Positions 37,521 to 47,307 of a stretch of DNA of 64,000 nt are shown here, piece after piece. The notes under the pieces were generated by a model. That model ran no database searches. It was not told the origin of the DNA and saw only the letters and a list, made by a program, of their open reading frames with translations. Source of the DNA: Lithodes maja (lineage: Eukaryota; Arthropoda; Malacostraca; Decapoda; Lithodidae); contig JBAKBP010012282.1 in the NCBI GenBank assembly GCA_037953745.1, positions 1 through 64,000 of the forward strand, written 5' to 3'. Numbering within the stretch: the first letter of the stretch is position 1; every line of letters begins with the position of its first letter. A program made the position numbers and the translations under genes.

Positions 37521-37736
37521 AAGCCGGTATCACACGAGCGCTTTTCCCCTCAACATTTATCCTCAACACTGGTCTGGCAGCTTATGAGGGTAACATTTTA
37601 TATATTTCGATTACGTATTTTCATCTCCCATCAGTCTAGTTTCTGATACCAGGGCAAAATATTCCAGAAATGTTGCCAGAAAAATGTTGATCATGGAATG
37701 TTGACTATAAAAGCTCTCGTGTGATACCGGCTTTAG
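37521..37736. mobile_element. MITE with AAGCCGGTATCACACGAG ends
   Basis: The left end AAGCCGGTATCACACGAGCG and the right end CTCTCGTGTGATACCGGCTT form terminal inverted repeats of about 25 bp around a 165-bp interior. It directly shares the TTAA at 37519-37522 with its neighbour. From 37740 to 37870 only fragments of TTAA-MITE sequence are visible. Confidence 0.75.
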
Positions 37737-38159
37737 GAAGGACTTTTACCCATTACAAAACCATAGTCAATCTCGATTAATCATTTTAGCTACCATACAT
37801 CCTTCCTAAGCTTAATAAAATCGTCTAAATGTAGCTCGAATACAACTTAGGAAAAACGTTTACCCATTAAACAGCTATAGACGCCCAATCTCCCTCATAA
37901 AAATACTCCTTGGTTTCTCTTTCTTCCTATATCTCTCCAGCGTCATTTTCTTTTCCATCTCCCTCCTCCAACCTTCCCGCTCCCTCACTCAGCTTGATCT
38001 CTTCACTAGAATATTTTTAAGGTTTTTACCTTTCTTCTCTACCCTTTCCCATGTTTCACACATTAACTCTCCATTTCTATTTATTTTCATTCCAATCCTC
38101 TTCAGTCTGTTCCAACATTCCCTTCCCCATCTACTCTTCTCCCCTTGTCCACTCATGTA

Positions 38160-38500
38160 CAGTTGGTCAAAGTTCCAGCTGACCCACCCTCGCTCTGGGG
38201 CTCGCAGAATTATCTGGCAATACTGGTGTAGGAAGGAGGTGTGTCTTACAAAGATTGGGATTGGTAGATCTGATTTCGGCTATACCATTGTTAGAACATA
38301 TACTAAACAAGGGAAAGTAAGCCCATCTCAAATAAAAATGCATACATCGCAATGTATGATCCCGAATATTTACCCAAAGTTCGTAGATTTGCTTAAATAT
38401 TAAAGTTATTATATCCACTGATTGGCAACTACACCAGCATTGCCAGCTAATTCTGCGAGCCCCAGAGCGAGGGTGGGTCAGCTGGAACTTTGACCAACTG
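38160..38500. mobile_element. Tc1/mariner-type MITE (copy B)
   Basis: CAGTTGGTCAAAGTTCCAGC ends, with TA at 38158-38159 and 38501-38502; same site as 11888-12227. Confidence 0.85.
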
Positions 38501-38622
38501 TACCTTCCTCACCCACGTCCCTTCCACCATCTCTCCCAGTCTCATCTTGAACTTTATCTTTGCCTTGGACACTCTTTCCTCGAAGGTGCTCCAGCCCATC
38601 TCACCTCTAATCGCCTCGTATG

Positions 38623-38731
38623 AGGAGGAGCACTTTATTGACAACGTTTCGCAGATGGCTTCTTCAGGTCACTAACAGACGCTAGTGACCTGGAGAAGCT
38701 ATCTGCGAAACGTCAATAAAGTGCTCCTCCT
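38623..38731. mobile_element. 109-bp palindrome (copy B)
   Basis: Same arms and same position in LINE-E as 12350-12458. Confidence 0.8.
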
Positions 38732-39009
38732 TATATGGTGTTTATATTAATTCTGTCAATTTTTTGAAGTGTTTCCAACATTCTAATCGCCTCCACTGCC
38801 GTCCATCTTTTAACACATAGTCCCAGTCTACCTATCCTATTCTGTACTCCTTCTAGTGTCTCAACTTCTCTTCCTGTGCACCCTATCGCTTCCATACCAT
38901 ACATGATCCCTGGTACCCCTAATCCTTTCCATATGCCTCTGGTTACTTCGTATACATTTGCCCTCTCTTTCACTGCATTCAACAATCGTCCCCACATCAT
39001 ATTCGCCTT

Positions 39010-39254
39010 AAAATAATAATAATAATAATAATAGTTCTTAAAGCTAGCACATGCTAAGCCAGCTAAGGATAGCCCAATAAGGCCAATTAGGCATATTTCC
39101 ATTGGGGTCCTGTACTACTACCCCATCCCCTTGCTCATGAGGGACAGTAACGACTCAGTGCTTGTGAAAAATCTTTAATGCGCCGAGCTTGGGCGCGATC
39201 CTGGAACCTTCTGGGTGGAAGTCCAAGACGCTAGTCACTACATCAGCGAGCCAT
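39010..39254 (-). mobile_element. tRNA-derived SINE with (ATT)n tail (copy B)
   Basis: Same 245-bp SINE and TTCGCCTT duplication (39002-39009, 39255-39262) as at 12737-12981. Confidence 0.85.
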
Positions 39255-39316
39255 CTTCGCCTTTTCATTCATTTCCCTCTCAAACCCATCTACTCCCACT
39301 ATCACTCCTAAATACT

Positions 39317-42300
39317 GTATTGTGAAAAACCTGTTATCCTCCGGCAAATTGTGGGGTTGAGTGAGTGAAGGTGGGGACAGTGAATGAAGGAGGATGCATG
39401 TTTTTCATAATACGTGTTGCTAGCCCCAAACGCGCGAGCAACTGTGGCTTTCAACCATCCGACACATCCCCTTTTGTTAATGTGCATCACACATGTTACA
39501 TACAAATAAAGTTTATGTTTTGTTTTACCCTACTGTGGAAAGACTACGGATACACCACTCCTGCCGGGGCCTCACACAGTGGCATGACCCAGTCCTGTCG
39601 AACTGAGCTCATGACGCTGGTGGCATTGCCCCGGAGGATAGCCATCCCTAGTCTTTGCTTGAGCCAGAGAGTTTCCCGGGGTTCTCCTGAAACTTCTCTG
39701 ATTTTACGGCCTATTTCATTCACCATCTTAAGGGTGGTAGGGCCGAAGACTCCTGAAGTTTCGAATGCCAGGGGCTCGAACTGATGAATTCTGGCGATGG
39801 CTTGATATTTTTCTCGCTTTTTATTTTCTGCTATCCGGGCGGCTTCACCTGCTTCGTCGGCGTTTCTGGCGGCGTTGGTTGTGGAGAAAGTGTCAACACA
39901 TGTGGCATCCCACACGAGGCACCGGCCATTCTTGTAAGGGAAAGTGGTCATCCCATCTGGCCGTTTGCCGTCTTCTCTGTGAAGTCCATGTGGTTCGAGG
40001 ATTGATGCACAGTTAGCACTCTGCAGGGCCCGTTTTATGACATAATTTAGTGCAGAGTGTCTTGGCAGGCGGCCTGCGTTGTAATTACATGAGAAGGCAT
40101 GGTGACCTTGAGCATCCATCCTCCCATCACACTTGCAAGTGTGTGGGTGACAAACTGCCGCACCCACTCTGAGCGCGATGGCGACCCGGAGCGCTTCAGC
40201 ATCCAAGTGAGTTCCAAGAGGTGGGATGGGGATGGCGTGTAACCACAAGCCACTCTCCGAACGGGCGGCTGCCTTGAGGCGTGCTTTTGCAACCTGGTCT
40301 GCATTGGTTAGGAGATTTTCTTGAGTTTTCTTCGCCGAGATGGTATCCCACGCTTTCTGCTTGCTCCTGGAGGTACCCTGAGGCTCCTCCTCTACTCCTG
40401 TACTTCCCTTCCAGGTGTTAATCGCTGCTGTTACGTCCCCATTAAGTGTCATTCCGGGTTGAGAATAAAGGATGGACAATACGAGGTCGTTGGTCGCGAT
40501 GAGGGAAGAGATAAAGGCTGGGGAGGCAATTTCCGAGGCTCTCCGTATGCCCAAGCCCCCGAGGCGGACAGGAAGGGTGGCTTGTGTCCAGGCCCGTTCT
40601 TTAAATTCCACGTTGGTGATGCTGGTCACTACTTCTCGGATTATGCTGTCTAACTCTTGGAGGCCGCCATTGTTCGTGTAAGTCATCGATGTGCGCAGGA
40701 GGTATTGGAGTTTTGGGATGGAGAAACAGTTCTTGAGCAGGGCCAGAGCTGAGTGGGCATCGATGTGTATCAGGCGACTCACGAGACGTTGAAGCTCCTC
40801 CTTTTTAACTTGAAGTGCTGGTGTGATTGCTGCCAGAGTTAGTGGGGAACCTAATAGGGTTTGCTGGTGCTCCTGAAGGATCTTTACATCTGGCAATATG
40901 TTTCGAAACAGGGCCTGAGTCTCTTCTCCTTGTTCACGTGTGTGGTTGAGGAGGACAAGTTCACATTTGGTGTCATTTATCACTAGCCCGGCCTGGCTGA
41001 GGTCAGTTATGATGTTATTTAGATCGGTTAGAACGTTCTCTACTGACCCACCCAAGGTTGCATCGTCCAGGTACCATACATTCAGCTCTGACCTTACTTT
41101 GTTAGCTGCTGCATCCACCCCTATTGAGAAAAGAGCAGGACCACCTGGATCTCCCTGCTGTAACCCGGTCTCTGATGGGATTACCGTCTCGCCAAAAATC
41201 AGGATTGAAGGTTTGGAATAAGCCTGCCAAAGTAGGGGGTACAGAGTGGGGATGTGTTCTTGAGCTGCACGGAGGAAGACATCCCTGCGAATGCTGTTGA
41301 ATGTGTTCCGCATGTCAATCTTTAGAAGCACTCGTTTTTCTTGGGCTTGGCTGAGGTAGGTGCGGGTTGCGTGTACAGCAGCTTCACACCCCCCTGGAGT
41401 TCCGAAACCTAGTTGAACTGGTCTTAAGTGTTGACCTAGGCCATTCGAGAGTGGTTTTAAACCCACCTTTGTGGCAAGGCGGCGGAAGGTGTTCCCTACT
41501 GCTATTGGGCGCACACCGCCATCTTTTTTTGCCAGTGCACAGAGTGATGCCCCAAAAAATAGGGGTGTGGCACAGTCGGGTACTTCCCCTCTTAAAACCA
41601 TGTTGATGAATTTGGTGAGGGTTTCCAAGAGTGCCTCCCCAGCAGCTCCTGATCCCTGACCCAAGAGGCCTTTGAGGTGGGCAGGTCGGATACCATCTGG
41701 GCCCGCGGCTGAGCCTGCTGGGAATAAAGTCACTGCGGCGACCACCTGCTCCTTCGTGACAACTAAAGGTTGGCGCATCTGGTCATTTGGGGCAGGGGGG
41801 AGGTTTAGGTCCCTAGGTGTAGGTGGGTGCTTTTCTTGTAGGGCTTCTACAACTTCAGTGCCTTGACCAGCAAAACCTTCTGAAGAGGACAACAGTCTGA
41901 CGGCCCCTTTGATGTCACTATCCGCCAGCTTCGCCGCGACCCTCTTACGTAGCTGTTCAGCCTCTTCCTCTTCCTTGTCCTGGTGCTTCTGGGCCCTGTT
42001 TGGTTGCTGTTCGGGGGGTTCCACCAGTTTGTTTCCATCCATATACTGTGCTACTTGACGTTTCACTCTGGTGGCTAGTGAAACCTGAAGATGGTCTTGT
42101 ATGTTGGTTCTGGGTGGTTTTCGGAGGGCCCCATAGGAGAAACCCAGGAGCCGTGCCCATGCGAGGGGTGTCTTGAGCTGTAGGGCCTGCTTTATGATGG
42201 TTGTAAGGGCCTCCGCCACTTGGATTCTGGCTCCTTTAGGTACCCGGGCAAGGACCTGGATCCGCGCTTTCCATTTGGTCACCAGTTGGGTCAAGTCGGC

Positions 42301-42600
42301 GACCGGTGTTGCCCCGGTTGGCTCTGCAGTGGGCCCTGGGCATGCGCGACATTTCCAGTTTGGTTGTTCTCCTGATGTTTTCTTTGTCAGCTTAGCACAA
42401 GATAAATGGATAGATCTAAGACAGCCGGAACATTTTCGCGAATTCTTTCTTGCATTGGTTGTTCCGCACTTAAGACACTAAGCTTAGTATCTGCTAGGCC
42501 ATAGTCTTCCAAGATTATCTGTTCCTCTGCCTCTACCAAGCCGTCCTCCTGATCTTCCCGTGGTGCTTCCATCTCTACCATGTCTCCCTTGTTTCAGAAA
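39317..42600 (-). mobile_element. LINE with restriction-like endonuclease and PHD finger
   Basis: Minus-strand element inserted in LINE-E copy B together with the CR1 that follows. The left flank reads CCTAAATACT and the right flank at 47119 CAGTACTTATACTC, so TACT may be a target duplication. The 3' region is 39317-39543. The 5' region from 42582 has a 62-bp imperfect duplication (TCATAGTC(A)ACCTTTCTAATG near 42686 and 42742). Confidence 0.75.
39544..42477 (-). CDS. RT with C-terminal restriction-like endonuclease
   Basis: The minus-strand frame is open for 977 codons; the usual start TTG at 42294 is not needed. The N-terminal part is a PHD-like finger (CLKCGTTNARK, CSGCLRSIHLSC, CRAC; about 42477-42330). 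The RT spans roughly 41750-40700 (LLKIDMRNTFNSIRRDVF, GLQQGDPGGPALFSIG, catalytic VWYLDDATLGG). The C-terminus has CKCDGRMDAQGHHAFSC, then KRPDGM and LVWDATCVD, the zinc motif and PD-D nuclease signature of RLE-type LINEs (R2/R4/NeSL-like). A TAG precedes the finger, and the acidic segment starting at 42581 (MVEMEAPREDQEDG) lies one frame off, so a single-base shift near 42478 probably breaks the native N-terminus. Clade assignment is tentative. Confidence 0.85.
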   Translation of the reverse strand, partial: CLKCGTTNARKNSRKCSGCLRSIHLSCAKLTKKTSGEQPNWKCRACPGPTAEPTGATPVADLTQLVTKWKARIQVLARVPKGARIQVAEALTTIIKQALQLKTPLAWARLLGFSYGALRKPPRTNIQDHLQVSLATRVKRQVAQYMDGNKLVEPPEQQPNRAQKHQDKEEEEAEQLRKRVAAKLADSDIKGAVRLLSSSEGFAGQGTEVVEALQEKHPPTPRDLNLPPAPNDQMRQPLVVTKEQVVAAVTLFPAGSAAGPDGIRPAHLKGLLGQGSGAAGEALLETLTKFINMVLRGEVPDCATPLFFGASLCALAKKDGGVRPIAVGNTFRRLATKVGLKPLSNGLGQHLRPVQLGFGTPGGCEAAVHATRTYLSQAQEKRVLLKIDMRNTFNSIRRDVFLRAAQEHIPTLYPLLWQAYSKPSILIFGETVIPSETGLQQGDPGGPALFSIGVDAAANKVRSELNVWYLDDATLGGSVENVLTDLNNIITDLSQAGLVINDTKCELVLLNHTREQGEETQALFRNILPDVKILQEHQQTLLGSPLTLAAITPALQVKKEELQRLVSRLIHIDAHSALALLKNCFSIPKLQYLLRTSMTYTNNGGLQELDSIIREVVTSITNVEFKERAWTQATLPVRLGGLGIRRASEIASPAFISSLIATNDLVLSILYSQPGMTLNGDVTAAINTWKGSTGVEEEPQGTSRSKQKAWDTISAKKTQENLLTNADQVAKARLKAAARSESGLWLHAIPIPPLGTHLDAEALRVAIALRVGAAVCHPHTCKCDGRMDAQGHHAFSCNYNAGRLPRHSALNYVIKRALQSANCASILEPHGLHREDGKRPDGMTTFPYKNGRCLVWDATCVDTFSTTNAARNADEAGEAARIAENKKREKYQAIARIHQFEPLAFETSGVFGPTTLKMVNEIGRKIREVSGEPRETLWLKQRLGMAILRGNATSVMSSVRQDWVMPLCEAPAGVVYP

Positions 42601-43059
42601 CCCCGGGAAATCTCTCCTGGCACATATCTAGATTATTGCTGTTGTTATTAATGTATAATTGGCTGGATGCATAACAATTCACTTATCATAGTCAACCTTT
42701 CTAATGGGATATGTAAAAAAAACAAAAAAAAAACATCACATATCATAGTCAGCCTTTCTGATGGGCAATTGGCCTGCTTCTCCTAAAGCTAAGTGGTTAA
42801 ATGTATAAATCCTCGGCATTGGGCACCGGTACAACTAAAAGATCTAACTGATTGAAAGGAAGCACGCCAATTATATCCTATGATTACTTACACTGGCGAC
42901 GCCACCCTGATGTTGAGTATTAATAAATGCTTAGGATATTAATAATGCTGTCAACATCAAGATAGGGAGAGAGCCAGAGAGTGAGCGAGAGCCAGGATCT
43001 GAGAGGGTAACCGAATCTAGGGCAGCAGTTATGGAAAAATTATTAAATTGTACAAAATG

Positions 43060-43061
<2 letters not shown>

Positions 43062-43148
<87 letters not shown>
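43062..43148. repeat. GA microsatellite on the 3' side of CR1
   Basis: An uninterrupted AG run of about 86 bp. The spacer 42600-43061 contains no ORF of note. Confidence 0.95.
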
Positions 43149-43149
<1 letters not shown>

Positions 43150-46100
43150 AGGGGCGGGGGCGAGGGAGTACAAAGTACAAAGGAGTACAAAGGAAATCAA
43201 GCAACAACAGGTCTAGTGACCCTTCTAGGCTGCTTGTCCTCCAAAACACTGAGGATCAAGTGTCCAAACAGTGGTTTAGAGTGGGTAAGGGAACATTGGA
43301 AAGGGAACTACTGCCCTGCCACGACTAGGAAGTTAGTAGGGGACATATGGGTTAGTAACTGAGGGGAGGATAAAATAAAGTTATTCATTTACAAACGCAG
43401 TCAGACGGGGGTTTGATGCGAGATATTTGTCTAGGCGGAATTTAAATGAATCAACGGTGCTGCAGTCTATAACGTCTCGGGGAAGCCCATTCCACAAGTT
43501 GACAACTCGATTGAAGAAGAAATTTTTAGATTCGTGTGAGTTAAAAGATTTACCAATAATTTTGCAACCGTTTCCCCGCGTGTAATTAGATTGGTCGATA
43601 GTGAAGTACTTACTACAGTTCATATTGTCGATGCCTTTGATGATTTTGAACACTTGAATTAAGTCACCTCTTAATCTGCGCTGGGTTAAAGGAAATAGAT
43701 TTAATTCTCTAAGACGCTCTTTGTATGGTTTGTTCTTTAGGCTAGCTATCATTTTGGTAACTCTACGTTGAACTCGTTCTAGCTTGTTTATGTCTTTTTG
43801 GTAATAAGGGCACCAGCATTGAACGCAGTATTCCAGAAGAGGGCGGACTAAGGAATTGTAAAGGGTTAGGATTACGTCTTTGGATTTATGCTCAAATGAT
43901 CTGCCTATAAAGCCAATTATTTTGTTTGCCTTCTTAACAACTTCTGAACATTGTTGACTCGGTTTTAGGTTACTCGATATTGTTACTCCCAGATCGGTTT
44001 CTCTGTTTACACTCTTAAGCTGAGTGCCATTCATCGAATAGTTTGCTTTCTCATTTAGGTATCCGATATGTAGTACTTTACATTTATCCGCATTGAAACT
44101 CATTTGCCAAATTTGGGCCCAACATGACAATTTATCTAGATTGTGTTGCATATCGTCAACTTGTTCTTTTGAGAGTACGCTATTTGCAATTTTTGTATCG
44201 TCAGCAAATTTTGAGATTGTGCAGGTGAGACCCTCATCTATGTCGTTGATGTAAATTAGAAAGAGAATTGGTCCTAGTACCGATCCCTGGGGTACCCCGC
44301 TACTTACATTGGTCCATTTAGATGCCTTACCGTTTATGACTACCCTTTGCTTTCTGTTGCTGAGCCAATTTTCTATCCATTTCAACACACCGTCTTGTAT
44401 TCCATGCGCTTTTAGTTTTAGCAGTAAACGTTTGTGGGGAACTTTGTCAAAGGCCTTTTGAAAATCAAGGTATATAATATCTACAGCTTTACTCTCATCG
44501 TAGAGGTTGAGGATATCGTGGAAGAAGTCTAAGAGGTTTGTTAAACAGGAACGTTTTTTACGAAAGCCGTGTTGAGTATCTTTAAGTATGTTATTTTCCT
44601 CTAAGTGATTTACGAGTCTGTCTCGTATGACCGTTTCTAGCATTTTACATACAACTGAGGTTAAGCTAATTGGACGATAGTTACTGGGTAGGGATTTGCT
44701 GCCTTTTTTTAATATCGGTGTTACGTTGGCTAGCTTCCACTGATCAGGCATAGTTCCCGACTGCAAGGATTTATTGAATAGTAATGTCAGTGGTTTGGAG
44801 AGCTCATTCTTAGCTTCCTTTAGAACTCTAGGCGAGATTGTATCAGGTCCTGGCGTTTTATTTACCTTGAGTTTACCTAAACAATTCAATACTTCTCTCT
44901 CTGTAACGGTGATATTGCTTAGAACATCTGAATTATCAATCTGAATCGGCGATGATGTAGGGATATCACTGAGGTCTTCTGTTGTAAAAACTGATGCAAA
45001 GAAGGTATTGAGGGCATTACTCATTTGTACTTCGTCTTTGGTGTATTCTCCTTTTTCATCGACTAACGGTCCAACAGTTGAAGTAACTACTTTTTTCTTT
45101 CTGATATAACTATAGAATTCTTTCGGGTTTGTTTTACTTTGATTCGCAATATGTAACTCTAAGGTCTTTTTACTTTGCTTAATTAACTTTTTGGCTTTGC
45201 GTCGTAGCTCTACAAATTTCACCCGTTCTTCGTCATTTTGTGAGGATTTTAATCTATCATTAGCAAATTTTTTAGCAAGCAGGCAGTTTGAAATATCTTT
45301 ATTCCACCATTTGGGCTTATTATTATGGCCTGGACGCCGTATTTTCGATGGTATGCAGTCTTGCACTGCTTTTAGGTAAGTGGTTTCGAATAACTTCCAA
45401 GATGTATTTATGTCGTTATTGTTAATTAAAAAGCTCCAGTCAGTTTCTTTAAACATAGCTCTAAGTTTATGGAAGTTTGCTTTCTTGAAATTAAGGACTT
45501 TTTTGATGCTACTATTTGGTTCGTTACTAGTAAACTTTAAAGTGAAAGTTATCGTACGATGGTCGCTGTTACTGAATTCATCACCAACATTCAAATTCTC
45601 TATCAATTCTTCTTTTGTTGCAAGTACAATGTCAAGAACGTTATTACCACGGGTCGGCGTTCGAACAAATTGATAAAGCGAACTCTCTTGCAAGTTCGTA
45701 TACAAGTCATGTCCGGAGTGTGAAGTAAGAGTATCGCCCCACTTGGTCACAGGTAAATTAAAGTCGCCAAAAATTACGGTATCTTGTGAGTTACTTACAT
45801 CTGCAATTTGTTCGTAAATTTCTCGGTCAGTTTGCACTGATTGAGCTGGAGGTCTGTATATTAACGCAAGTATTATTTTTGTACCTTTATTATTCTTTAT
45901 TAGCACAAAAGATGTGTCGACGTTCACAATTTGAGGTTTTGACACGAGGGTCGGGTTAAGACTTTCTTTGATATAAAATAAAACGCCACCTCCATTTTTA
46001 TTTATTCGGCTGTTCTCAAACATTACATAACCGGGAAGTGAATACTCTGCTAAAAAGTCTCTATCTTCTGTATTGAGCCAAGATTCTGTTATGCCAATCA

Positions 46101-46525
46101 CATCATAATTTTCTGTAAACACTAGTTCCTCTAAATCTGAAAATTTATTGCGTATGCTACGAGCGTTTGCATAGAAAACCTTTAAAGTTGCGGTTTTAGA
46201 ACTCGCAGAACGTTCTTTCATCGAATTTTTGGTTCTGGTCGGATCTACATTTACATTCATGGCTGTCCTCAGTCCTCGGTCGTTATCCCTGACGGTTTTG
46301 AATTTGGGTCGTGTTGGTGGAGCTTTATCCAAATTCGCGGTTCTTGACGGATTTAGGGAGAAAGAAAGCGAGCTGGAGAGGGGGCTGGCCTGGTTGGGTA
46401 TGAAAGATGTTAGAGGAAAACAAATAACTAAAATGATAAAAAGCGATCTGAAGTTATAGATAACCAAAAAAATAATAGCAATGAGGCGGTGATTGAAAGT
46501 GGATGGAAAGATGTTAAGGATAAAA

Positions 46526-46528
<3 letters not shown>
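43149..46528 (-). mobile_element. CR1 LINE with intact ORF2
   Basis: The minus-strand element occupies the whole space between two pure GA tracts. A 3' region of ~230 bp (43149-43380) follows the stop. No ORF1 is seen upstream; the 5' leader is under 65 bp before the GA tract at 46529, so the copy may be 5'-truncated just ahead of ORF2. Confidence 0.8.
43381..46467 (-). CDS. CR1 ORF2: APE endonuclease and reverse transcriptase
   Basis: 1028 residues with no interruption. The first ~25 residues include a hydrophobic run (SLFIILVICFPLTSF), unusual for ORF2 and perhaps leader sequence read through. Endonuclease about 95-320: FYANARSIRNK (Asn), ITESWL (Glu), LIYRPP, IFGDFNLP (Asp), NSDHRTI (Asp-His). 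RT about 520-790: LKKGSKSLPSNYRPISL, IYLDFQKAFDKVPH, GVPQGSVLGPILF, KFADDTKIA. The C-terminal motif RRLRGDLIQVFKIIKG is characteristic of CR1. All catalytic residues I can check are present, so the enzyme may be active. Confidence 0.94.
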   Translation of the reverse strand: MVIYNFRSLFIILVICFPLTSFIPNQASPLSSSLSFSLNPSRTANLDKAPPTRPKFKTVRDNDRGLRTAMNVNVDPTRTKNSMKERSASSKTATLKVFYANARSIRNKFSDLEELVFTENYDVIGITESWLNTEDRDFLAEYSLPGYVMFENSRINKNGGGVLFYIKESLNPTLVSKPQIVNVDTSFVLIKNNKGTKIILALIYRPPAQSVQTDREIYEQIADVSNSQDTVIFGDFNLPVTKWGDTLTSHSGHDLYTNLQESSLYQFVRTPTRGNNVLDIVLATKEELIENLNVGDEFSNSDHRTITFTLKFTSNEPNSSIKKVLNFKKANFHKLRAMFKETDWSFLINNNDINTSWKLFETTYLKAVQDCIPSKIRRPGHNNKPKWWNKDISNCLLAKKFANDRLKSSQNDEERVKFVELRRKAKKLIKQSKKTLELHIANQSKTNPKEFYSYIRKKKVVTSTVGPLVDEKGEYTKDEVQMSNALNTFFASVFTTEDLSDIPTSSPIQIDNSDVLSNITVTEREVLNCLGKLKVNKTPGPDTISPRVLKEAKNELSKPLTLLFNKSLQSGTMPDQWKLANVTPILKKGSKSLPSNYRPISLTSVVCKMLETVIRDRLVNHLEENNILKDTQHGFRKKRSCLTNLLDFFHDILNLYDESKAVDIIYLDFQKAFDKVPHKRLLLKLKAHGIQDGVLKWIENWLSNRKQRVVINGKASKWTNVSSGVPQGSVLGPILFLIYINDIDEGLTCTISKFADDTKIANSVLSKEQVDDMQHNLDKLSCWAQIWQMSFNADKCKVLHIGYLNEKANYSMNGTQLKSVNRETDLGVTISSNLKPSQQCSEVVKKANKIIGFIGRSFEHKSKDVILTLYNSLVRPLLEYCVQCWCPYYQKDINKLERVQRRVTKMIASLKNKPYKERLRELNLFPLTQRRLRGDLIQVFKIIKGIDNMNCSKYFTIDQSNYTRGNGCKIIGKSFNSHESKNFFFNRVVNLWNGLPRDVIDCSTVDSFKFRLDKYLASNPRLTAFVNE

Positions 46529-46604
<76 letters not shown>
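46529..46604. repeat. GA microsatellite on the 5' side of CR1
   Basis: An AG run of about 76 bp. The following 46605-47118 has a short repeat of AAATGAAAATGGA (46606 and 46659) and otherwise nothing recognisable. Confidence 0.95.
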
Positions 46605-46608
<4 letters not shown>

Positions 46609-47118
46609 ATGAAAATGGATCTTGTAGCAAGTATTTCCTAAATGGTTAGAGAGAGGGAAATGAAAATGGACCTTATAGCAAATACTTCATAAAGGTTAGA
46701 ATTGTTTGAGAAGTTGAAAGACCGAGGGTCAGGTCCTTGGGGTAGATGGAAGATGAGGCCTATGGTGGGGAACCATAAGGGTGAAACTGCCTGCCCTATA
46801 AACGGTCACCTCACTCACCTTGTGGTCACTGCTGGAGGTTTATGGTGCCTGGGCAGGGCTGGGCTAGTGCCTGACGGCTCCTTGTCCCCTCACTGATACT
46901 GGTAATAACACTCTCAAGATTAAACTAAATGTGCTTTGTGGGCGATGTTTAAACAAGAAACCAGTTCTGTTTACTATGTGCCGAAACACCGTATCATCGC
47001 CGATCTTCTGATACGTATATGGGTCACTCAGCCCCACGAATCCCCTCTTTTGAGGAGCTCAACCGACCCGTGTGCTCTCACTGTGCTCTCACTCACTCCT
47101 CCACTGTACTGTATATTC

Positions 47119-47307
47119 AGTACTTATACTCATTCACCACATCCATTCTCTTTCCCCCTAGCAACCATTCTCTTTCCCCCTAGCAACCATTCTCTTTCCC
47201 CCTAGCAACCATTCTCTTTCCCCCTAGCAACCATTCTCTTTCCCCCTAGCAACCATTCTCTTTCCTCCTCTTGCTCGCCTCTACCCACTAATTCCATGCT
47301 GGAAAGT
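47119..47307 (-). pseudogene. LINE-E fragment (copy B, second part) with 22-bp minisatellite
   Basis: Continues the LINE-E RT thumb region. The unit ATTCTCTTTCCCCCTAGCAA CC is present about five times (47151-47260), where copy A has one. The four extra units add 88 nt and shift the frame. Confidence 0.8.

Larger units (their letters stand above)
37870..39316 (-). pseudogene. LINE-E fragment (copy B, first part)
   Basis: Second copy of 11600-13030 at about 97-98 percent identity, with the same Tc1-type MITE (38160-38500), palindrome (38623-38731) and SINE (39010-39254). It is cut at 39316, where another LINE begins, and resumes at 47119. Confidence 0.85.
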
